NCBI RefSeq assembly: GCF_029267015.1
Contig: NZ_JARIEA010000003.1
Location: 1 to 64,000, forward strand
Length of the DNA: 64,000 bases
DNA from: Sporosarcina ureae
GTDB lineage: Bacteria; Bacillota; Bacilli; Bacillales_A; Planococcaceae
Direction: 5' to 3'
In this document: piece after piece, positions 57,632-64,000 of the stretch
Numbering within the stretch: position 1 is the stretch's first letter
Layout of the letters: the number at the start of each line of letters is the position of its first letter
The notes under the pieces: model-generated
The model's input: the letters and a program-made list of their open reading frames with translations, nothing else
Database searches by the model: none
Told to the model about the DNA's origin: nothing
Program-made: the position numbers and the translations under genes

Positions 57632-58736
57632 GTGATTCACCTTCTAACAGAAGATTTATCACTTTTTCAAAACTCGCTTCTGTCAAATCCTCAGGTACCT
57701 CTTGTCCATCTGTGAAATAAGCCATACCTATGCCATATTTCATCATTAAGTTAATAATCGACCCTACAGAATTTGTTTCATCTGTTTTCGTGAATATAAA
57801 TTTATTGATTGGGAACTTATCAAATTGTCTGATGATAGTATCCATATCCTGTTCCTTTGAAGTCGTGGATAACACAAGAAACGTTTCCATATCTAATGAA
57901 AAATCTATAAGCTTCGTTAAATCATCTACAAATTTTGCTTCTTTATAATTTCGTCCCGCTGTATCAATAAATATAAGATCTAGATCTTTTAATTTTTCTA
58001 TTGCAGTACGGAAATCTTCTTCGTTATAAGCGATTTCAACTGGTGCCTGAAGTAAATTAGCATATGTTCGTAATTGTTCAATTGCTGCAATACGGTAGGT
58101 ATCCGTTGTGATGAAACCGACTTTCTTTTTTTCTTCTAATAATGCACGTGCTGCAATTTTGGCAATCGTTGTTGTTTTTCCCACACCTGTAGGACCTAGT
58201 ACATTAATAAACTTCTTCTGATAAGAGATTCCACCAAACTGCATATTGTGAAGTTGATCACAGAACCAGCTTCGAATCAACTCGATTTGTTGGTCTTCTG
58301 TAAAGTCCGTCTTATCTTGTTTCATACGATCGAATACCAAATTGCCGATTTCCATAATATGTTCATTTGCTAAGCCTTGCATTTGCAATCTCTTTAACAC
58401 TGGAAGAAGTTCATCAGGGTATTTTCCTAATGTATGATCAACTTGCTTAATGTCTTTTAGCATTTGCTTGATTTCTCGCATTTCTCTCTGCATACGCTCA
58501 ACCGACTCGGGTTGTGCAACAGGTTGTATAGAACGAACCTGTGATTCATATGCACGTTGATCATTCGTTTTATCATAGCTTGCAACTACTTCTACTGAAC
58601 GTTTGCGAAACAGACCAAGAAAACCTTTTGTTTTGGTGACATTTGAACTAAGGATGACGGCGTCGTCTCCAAAATCTTCACGTACTTTCGCCATCGCTTC
58701 GACCATAGTAGGTGCTGTATACTTTTTCATTTTCAT
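57624..58736 (-). CDS. flhF: flagellar SRP-type GTPase FlhF
   Basis: The third SRP-type GTPase, which marks sites of flagellar assembly. The 370 residues have a basic B domain at the N-terminus (about 1-90), N domain, then the G domain: GPTGVGKTTTIAKIAAR (about 182), DTYRIAAIEQLR, LIFIDTAGRN and FTKTDET. It overlaps flhA by 1 bp upstream and flhG by 8 bp downstream. Confidence 0.97.
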   Translation of the reverse strand: MKMKKYTAPTMVEAMAKVREDFGDDAVILSSNVTKTKGFLGLFRKRSVEVVASYDKTNDQRAYESQVRSIQPVAQPESVERMQREMREIKQMLKDIKQVDHTLGKYPDELLPVLKRLQMQGLANEHIMEIGNLVFDRMKQDKTDFTEDQQIELIRSWFCDQLHNMQFGGISYQKKFINVLGPTGVGKTTTIAKIAARALLEEKKKVGFITTDTYRIAAIEQLRTYANLLQAPVEIAYNEEDFRTAIEKLKDLDLIFIDTAGRNYKEAKFVDDLTKLIDFSLDMETFLVLSTTSKEQDMDTIIRQFDKFPINKFIFTKTDETNSVGSIINLMMKYGIGMAYFTDGQEVPEDLTEASFEKVINLLLEGESHA

Positions 58737-60766
58737 TAAATATCCACCACCCCTACACTTTGAACTTCCACTGATGCTTCCAATTCGTTATAGGACAGTA
58801 TAGGTATTTGTGGGAAATACCGTTCTGTGATTTGCCGCAAGTACATTCGAATTGCAGGTGAACATAAGATTACAGGTGATTGGTCGAGCATAGCTACTCG
58901 TTCAACTTCCTGCGCAATCCGCTCCAAAATCATTTGAGATTGTGATGGATCAATGGATAGGAAGTTCCCTTGTTCAGTCTGCTGGATGCTATCCGCAATG
59001 AGCTTTTCCACTTTTCCGGAAACCGTTAATACTTTTAACGCTTCATTTCCTACTACGTATTGCCCCGTAATCTGACGCGCTAATGATTGTCTTGCATATT
59101 CTGTCAGCACATCGACATCGGAAGTATACTTCGAATAGTCTGCAAGTGTCTCGAAAATAATAGGTAGATTACGAACAGAAACTTGTTCATTTAATAATTT
59201 AGCAAGTACTTTTTGAATCTCACCAATTGATAGTGGAGTGGGTGTCAGTTCATCAACCAAAATCGGATACGTTTCATGAACGTGATCCACAAGTTGCTTC
59301 GTTTCCTGACGTCCTAGTAAGTCGGATGCATTAGCACGAATGACTTCTGTCAAGTGTGTCGATACAACACTTGGCGGATCCACAACTGTGTAACCCATGA
59401 TCTCCGCTTCCTCTTTCGCTTCTTCAGTAATCCATTTTGCCGGCAATCCGAATGAAGGTTCAACAGTATCGATTCCTTCTATCAAATCTTCGCCACCAGG
59501 ACTCATCGCTAGATAATGATCTAACAAGAGCTCTCCTCTGGCCATTTCATTTCCTTTAATTTTGATTCGATATTCATTTGGTTGTAATTGAATATTATCC
59601 CGGATACGAACAACTGGAATTACAAGTCCAAGTTCTATTGCCAACTGACGACGTATCATTACGACACGATCCAATAAATCTCCACCTTGTGTTGCATCTA
59701 CAAGAGGAATTAGTCCGTAGCCGAATTCAAATTCAATTGGATCGACATTCAAAAGATCCACGACATTTTCTGGCCTTTTCAAACCTTCTGTTTCTACATC
59801 TTCTTCCATTTCCAATAATTCATCTGGATCTTCATCTTTTTTACGTGACATCATGAACGCACCTGTTGCCAATGCTCCTGCAATTGGAATTGTCAGTATG
59901 TCATTGATTGGAGTGGCAAGGCCTAGTAAAAAGATCGTAATGGCAGCAACATAAAGTAGTTTAGGTTGACCTAATAATTGATTCGTAATGTCCGTACCTA
60001 AGTTTCCTTCTGATGCAGCACGTGTAACTACGATACCTGTAGCTGTAGATATTAACAGTGCTGGAATTTGAGAAACAATTCCATCACCTACGGTTAATGT
60101 AGAGAATTGAAGAGCCGCTTCTGCAAACGGTAAGCCCATCTGCACAACACCGATAATCATACCGACCAACAAGTTGATCATGACGATGATAATTCCGGCA
60201 ATCGCATCTCCTTTGACGAATTTTGTCGCACCATCCATAGCACCATAGAAATCGGCTTCATTACTTACTTTTTCACGACGTGTGCGTGCCTCTATATCAG
60301 AAATCATTCCTGCGTTTAGATCAGCATCAATACTCATTTGCTTACCTGGCATCGCATCCAGTGTAAAACGTGCAGCAACTTCAGATACACGTTCCGAACC
60401 TTTCGTTATAACGATAAATTGAATAATAATTAAAATAACAAAGACTACGAGTCCTACAATTATATTCCCGCCGGTAACGAACGTACCGAATGTATCGACT
60501 ACTCCACCTGCATTACCTTCTGAAAGAATCGCACGTGTTGTAGAAACGTTAAGGCCTAACCGGAATAATGTAAGGAGTAGCAAGAGCGATGGAAAGATAG
60601 AAAACTGAAGTGCTTCTTGCATATTCATCGCAGTTAGTAAAACCATTAAACCAAGCGTGATATTTATAATAATCAAGAAACTTAATAACCAAGGTGGTAA
60701 GGGGATGACAAGCATCGCAATGATCATAATAACCGCTGCGAGTACTCCAATATCTTTAAACTGCAT
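58736..60766 (-). CDS. flhA: flagellar export gate protein FlhA
   Basis: The export-gate component of the flagellar type III secretion system. The 676 residues carry about eight N-terminal transmembrane helices (to about 310), with the FHIPEP-family signature near RLGLNVSTTRAIL, the loop RFTLDAMPGKQMSIDADLNAGM, and a large cytoplasmic domain (about 340-676) that docks substrates. ATG at 60766 (MQFKDIG) follows GTAGGGGTGG; the longer frame is discarded. Confidence 0.97.
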   Translation of the reverse strand: MQFKDIGVLAAVIMIIAMLVIPLPPWLLSFLIIINITLGLMVLLTAMNMQEALQFSIFPSLLLLLTLFRLGLNVSTTRAILSEGNAGGVVDTFGTFVTGGNIIVGLVVFVILIIIQFIVITKGSERVSEVAARFTLDAMPGKQMSIDADLNAGMISDIEARTRREKVSNEADFYGAMDGATKFVKGDAIAGIIIVMINLLVGMIIGVVQMGLPFAEAALQFSTLTVGDGIVSQIPALLISTATGIVVTRAASEGNLGTDITNQLLGQPKLLYVAAITIFLLGLATPINDILTIPIAGALATGAFMMSRKKDEDPDELLEMEEDVETEGLKRPENVVDLLNVDPIEFEFGYGLIPLVDATQGGDLLDRVVMIRRQLAIELGLVIPVVRIRDNIQLQPNEYRIKIKGNEMARGELLLDHYLAMSPGGEDLIEGIDTVEPSFGLPAKWITEEAKEEAEIMGYTVVDPPSVVSTHLTEVIRANASDLLGRQETKQLVDHVHETYPILVDELTPTPLSIGEIQKVLAKLLNEQVSVRNLPIIFETLADYSKYTSDVDVLTEYARQSLARQITGQYVVGNEALKVLTVSGKVEKLIADSIQQTEQGNFLSIDPSQSQMILERIAQEVERVAMLDQSPVILCSPAIRMYLRQITERYFPQIPILSYNELEASVEVQSVGVVDI

Positions 60767-60790
60767 GCCACCCCTACTTTCTAATTTCAC

Positions 60791-61873
60791 TTATATTTTT
60801 CTTTGAATTCGATAAACATATGCTAAGATTTCCGCAATTGCTTTGAAAAACTGCTCAGGTATCCGATCACCAATCTCTACCTCATCATACATAGCACGAG
60901 CGAGAGGTCGATTTTCCACCATGACAATATCGTGTTCCGCTGCAATCATCTTAATCTTTTGTGCGACAAAATCTGCACCTTTTGCGATAACAATTGGCGA
61001 GTCCATCTGATCCTCATCATACTTTAGCGCAATCGCAAAGTGAGTAGGATTCGTGATAACTACATCTGCTTCAGGTATTTCCTGCATCATACGTCGCATG
61101 GCCATTTCCCGCTGACGTTGTCTGATGCGGGATTTGATGAGTGGATCGCCGTCCATGTTTTTACTTTCATCTTTAATATCTTGTTTCGACATTTTAAGAT
61201 TTTTTTCATAGTCAAATTTCTGATAAAGAAAGTCTAAAATGGAAATGAACAATAGTACCAGTGAGGCGATGATCCCCATCATTCCGACTAGTTTTGCTAC
61301 AGTCACCAAAGTTACTTGTGGTGTCTTAAACGCTAAGTCGAGCACTTGTCCAAGATTACTCCATACGATCAGTGTTGTAACTGTACCAATAAAAGAAATC
61401 TTTAAAATAGATTTTAGCAATTCTACAATTGCTCGAATAGAAAAGATTCGTTTTAATCCTTTAATTGGATCAATTTTCTTTAAATCAAACTTCAATGTCT
61501 CCGTAGTAAATAACAAACCAAATTGCAAAAGATTCGCTGCAATACTCGCAATAACTGCAATGATCATAATCGGCAACAAAATAATCGCCATTTGTTTAAT
61601 AATACTTATGTATACTAACATGACTTGTTCTTCATCCATTGTTTTGATAGGAATAAAGTGTGTAAACGATTCTCGGAAAAACACAAAGAAATTATCCCGC
61701 ATAAAACCCGCTGCAAAGAACATAAAAGTGAAAATAGAGAACAGTACAATTGCAGCCGTTACGTCTTGACTTTTCAGTACTTGCCCTTTCTTACGCGAAT
61801 CTTCCCTTTTTTTCGGGGTAGCTTTTTCTGTCTTCTCACCGGCGAAAAATTGTAAATCTAGCCTTAGTAACAA
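60791..61873 (-). CDS. flhB: flagellar export switch protein FlhB
   Basis: The export specificity switch. The 360 residues have four transmembrane helices (about 30-210) and a cytoplasmic domain that self-cleaves between Asn and Pro in NPTHFAIALKY (about 263). The start is TTG at 61873 (giving the family N-terminus LLRLDLQFFAGEKTEKATPKK), with GGAGG 8 nt upstream; GTG three codons earlier overlaps the Shine-Dalgarno. It follows fliR directly. Confidence 0.96.
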   Translation of the reverse strand: MLLRLDLQFFAGEKTEKATPKKREDSRKKGQVLKSQDVTAAIVLFSIFTFMFFAAGFMRDNFFVFFRESFTHFIPIKTMDEEQVMLVYISIIKQMAIILLPIMIIAVIASIAANLLQFGLLFTTETLKFDLKKIDPIKGLKRIFSIRAIVELLKSILKISFIGTVTTLIVWSNLGQVLDLAFKTPQVTLVTVAKLVGMMGIIASLVLLFISILDFLYQKFDYEKNLKMSKQDIKDESKNMDGDPLIKSRIRQRQREMAMRRMMQEIPEADVVITNPTHFAIALKYDEDQMDSPIVIAKGADFVAQKIKMIAAEHDIVMVENRPLARAMYDEVEIGDRIPEQFFKAIAEILAYVYRIQRKI

Positions 61874-61874
61874 G

Positions 61875-62651
61875 TTAGCCACCTCCGAGCAATATCATCA
61901 GATTTCTCATCGTCACAATCATAATCTCAAACATTTTCTTCATGACGACTATGAATACACTCGTCATTGTCACGATCACCAAGAAACTGACACCAATTTT
62001 AATCGGGAAACCCACTACAAAAATATTCAATTGGGGTACAGCACGAGCTGTTATTCCAAGAGCTAGATCGACGAGAAATAATGTCGCCACGACAGGAATC
62101 GCCATTTGAAACGCAATCGCAAATGATTTCGCAAACGTCAAGACAATGAATTCTGCCATATTAGGACTACCAAAAGGAGGCCACATGGCTGTAATTGGAA
62201 CAAATTCATAGCTGTAAAATATTCCATCCAACAACATGTGATGGCCATTCACGACAAGTAATAACAACATCGCCAATGAATTTAGAAATTGTCCAAGCAG
62301 TGGAGACTGTGCTCCTGTTTGAGGATCAATTACGTTTGCTATCGCAAACCCCATCTGAAAGTCGATGAATCCTCCAGCTACTTGAATAGCCGACATAATA
62401 ATAAAAGCGGCAATGCCGATTGATAAGCCGACTACCGCTTCTTTAAGTACAAGTAATATGTATTGTCCATCAATCACCAATTCCGGCATTGTAATCGAGT
62501 AAGACATCATCCACGCCAATATGGCTCCGAATAGTAAACGCTGTGTGGCCGGAATGGTTTTATATGAAAATAATGGCAGTGTCACAAAGAAAGATGTAAC
62601 ACGGGTCAGAATAAGCAAAAATGCGGGTAAAGACGGAATGATTTCATTCAT
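61875..62651 (-). CDS. fliR: flagellar export protein FliR
   Basis: A membrane component of the export gate (FliP5-FliQ4-FliR1). The 258 residues have about six hydrophobic helices; GFIDFQMGFAIANVIDPQTGAQSPL is the family's best-conserved stretch. It lies 4 bp after fliQ and ends 1 bp before the flhB start codon. Confidence 0.96.
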   Translation of the reverse strand: MNEIIPSLPAFLLILTRVTSFFVTLPLFSYKTIPATQRLLFGAILAWMMSYSITMPELVIDGQYILLVLKEAVVGLSIGIAAFIIMSAIQVAGGFIDFQMGFAIANVIDPQTGAQSPLLGQFLNSLAMLLLLVVNGHHMLLDGIFYSYEFVPITAMWPPFGSPNMAEFIVLTFAKSFAIAFQMAIPVVATLFLVDLALGITARAVPQLNIFVVGFPIKIGVSFLVIVTMTSVFIVVMKKMFEIMIVTMRNLMILLGGG

Positions 62652-62655
62652 TCAA

Positions 62656-62925
62656 TCACCCGACATACCTGGAGAGACTGGAAAAGATGTCACTCGCATA
62701 ATTGGTTACATACGATAACATCCAAGGTCCGAAAAATATAATAGCAACCATTACCGCTACAATTTTAGGCACAAATGCCAACGTCTGTTCCTGGATCTGT
62801 GTAGTTGCCTGAAATATACTCACGGCAAGTCCTGTCATTAAAGCTACTATTAAGAGAGGACCTGAAGCGAGAAGAATAACCCAAACTGACCGTTCTGCAA
62901 TGGTAATAACAAATTCACTCGTCAT
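62656..62925 (-). CDS. fliQ: flagellar export protein FliQ
   Basis: An 89-residue export-gate subunit with two transmembrane helices (about 15-40 and 52-77). Family motif: GLAVSIFQATTQIQEQTLAFVPKI. It lies 12 bp after fliP. Confidence 0.96.
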   Translation of the reverse strand: MTSEFVITIAERSVWVILLASGPLLIVALMTGLAVSIFQATTQIQEQTLAFVPKIVAVMVAIIFFGPWMLSYVTNYASDIFSSLSRYVG

Positions 62926-62937
62926 TCAAATTCCTCC

Positions 62938-63603
62938 CTAAAAGCTTTGCAGCAATGACTGGATGATAAGATACCATCCGTCTACTAGAACAAATAATAA
63001 TATCTTGAACGGTAATGAAATCATAACAGGCGGAAGCATCATCATCCCCATGGACATAAGCACACTGGCAACGATCATATCGATGACTAGAAAAGGAATG
63101 AAAATCATGAAGCCCATTTGAAATGCGGTTTTAATCTCACTAAGGGCAAATGCTGGTACCATCATCGTCAAAGGAATATCTTCAATCGTATCCGGTCGTT
63201 CCATCTGATTATATCGCATGAATAATTCCAAATCTTTCTGTCTCGTATGTTGACTCATAAATTCTTTGAATGGAACACTGGCACGCTCGTATGCCTCGTC
63301 CAAGCTGATTTCTTCATCAAACAGCGGAGTCAAAGCTTCTTCATTCACTTGAGATAACACGGGTGACATAATGAAGAATGTTAGAAATAAAGCTAAACCT
63401 ACTAGCACTTGGTTAGGAGGCATTTGCTGTGTAGCAAGTGCCGTTCGTACAAATGACAATACGATAATAATCCTGGCAAATGAAGTCATCAGGATTAAAA
63501 TCGCTGGTGCGAGAGACAAGACTGTAAGTAACAACAACATCTTTATAGAAGTAGAGACGTTGGTCGGATCACTGTCGGAAAATGTTTCCAGAAAATCAAC
63601 CAT
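62938..63603 (-). CDS. fliP: flagellar export protein FliP
   Basis: The main ring subunit of the export gate. The 221 residues have four hydrophobic helices, with TSFARIIIVLSFVRTALATQQMPPNQVLVGLALFLTFF and FIPFLVIDMIVASVLMSMGMMMLPPVMISLPFKILLFVLVDGW as hallmarks. This homologue has no long N-terminal signal peptide, being slightly shorter than proteobacterial FliP. It overlaps fliO by 8 bp. Confidence 0.96.
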   Translation of the reverse strand: MVDFLETFSDSDPTNVSTSIKMLLLLTVLSLAPAILILMTSFARIIIVLSFVRTALATQQMPPNQVLVGLALFLTFFIMSPVLSQVNEEALTPLFDEEISLDEAYERASVPFKEFMSQHTRQKDLELFMRYNQMERPDTIEDIPLTMMVPAFALSEIKTAFQMGFMIFIPFLVIDMIVASVLMSMGMMMLPPVMISLPFKILLFVLVDGWYLIIQSLLQSF

Positions 63604-64000
63604 CGCGGTCGCTCTCCTTCCGATTTAACCGATTTAACTGCTCTCTGCGTTCAGACTTGATTTCATCCATTTTGGTTGAGAACACTTGACTGAAAGTAGA
63701 TTCTTCTACCCGAGAATGCTCGGTCTTTGAGAAAAATCGAGTGTACAATTGTGAAAAGATTCCCTTCTGAACTTCATTGCCTTGATCATAACGTTCAAGC
63801 AAATTCGCGATTTCATCAGGATCATCTATTTCTCTTAGTAGCTGAACATTTTCCCCTACACCTACCACAAAATAATGACTACCCATTTTTACTAGTTGAA
63901 TAGATTTATGTTGTCCTAATGGAACACCGCCCATATTCGTCATGAGGCGACTTTGATCGAAGCTTCTATTGCGTTTGTTCATGAATCGCAGCAACCATAC
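63596..64000 (-). CDS. fliO: flagellar biosynthesis protein FliO (FliZ), 3' part only
   Basis: The frame stays open through the window edge, so only the C-terminal 134 residues are visible. They begin within or just after a transmembrane segment (WLLRFMNKRNR). The FliO domain follows (MTNMGGVPLGQHKSIQLVKMGSHYFVVGVGENVQLLREI), then a charged tail. FliO helps FliP ring assembly. It overlaps fliP by 8 bp; cheY and the fliM/fliY genes are expected further upstream, outside the window. Confidence 0.9.
   Translation of the reverse strand, partial: VWLLRFMNKRNRSFDQSRLMTNMGGVPLGQHKSIQLVKMGSHYFVVGVGENVQLLREIDDPDEIANLLERYDQGNEVQKGIFSQLYTRFFSKTEHSRVEESTFSQVFSTKMDEIKSERREQLNRLNRKESDRDG

Noticed and set aside
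61239-61769. Plus-strand 176-codon open frame opposite flhB.
   Set aside because: Antisense shadow of the flhB membrane region.

Overview
The window comes from a low-to-mid GC, endospore-forming, motile member of the Bacillota. Protein sequences and gene order look most like the Planococcaceae (Sporosarcina-like); that placement is inferred from resemblance, not from a search. Spore formation is indicated by spoVS, the dipicolinate synthase pair dpaA/dpaB and a SpoIIIE-type DNA translocase. Motility is indicated by the distal half of a fla/che operon. All 60 genes found lie on the minus strand, so transcription runs from high to low coordinates. No tRNA, rRNA, CRISPR array, prophage or insertion sequence was seen.

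In transcription order: (1) 64000-50241, the end of the fla/che operon: fliO (cut by the window edge), fliP, fliQ, fliR, flhB, flhA, flhF, flhG, cheB, cheA, cheW, cheC, cheD, sigD, a small unknown protein, and swrB. (2) 50225-36733, translation, envelope and replication genes: rpsB, tsf, pyrH, frr, uppS, cdsA, dxr, rseP, proS, polC. (3) 36709-30154 and on to 29203, the nusA/infB operon: rimP, nusA, rnpM, ylxQ, infB, ylxP, rbfA, truB, ribF. It is preceded by its own promoter and a terminator-like leader hairpin. (4) 29195-19639: rpsO, pnp, mlpA, ymxH, dpaA, dpaB, asd, dapA, rnjB (mRNA decay, spore dipicolinate and the lysine branch). (5) 19550-11945: the spoIIIE/ftsK translocase, then a nucleoside ABC transporter (bmpA/nupN, nupO, nupP, nupQ) with one perfect and one near-perfect CcpA (cre) site. 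(6) 11706-4692: two M16 peptidase-like proteins, a short-chain dehydrogenase, an ACT-domain protein, rodZ, pgsA, cinA. (7) 4610-1: recA with a LexA box, then rny, ymdB and spoVS behind a strong promoter and a leader of about 300 nt.

Most of the window is conserved Firmicutes core genome, and no wholly new multi-gene system is evident. The parts least explained by known annotation are: the structured leader of the rny operon; a palindromic intergenic repeat next to rimP with a decayed relative near 11.8 kb; a DUF3388 protein that joins an ACT domain to an apparent P-loop; a Gln/Lys-rich small protein between sigD and swrB; and hairpins that punctuate otherwise continuous operons (before sigD, rpsB/tsf, tsf/pyrH, frr/uppS and in the rimP-nusA leader).

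Several start codons were moved from the longest ORF to a shorter one using Shine-Dalgarno position and similarity to family N-termini. Start codons of recA and rimP appear to be TTG, and those of flhB, cheB and rodZ probably are too.
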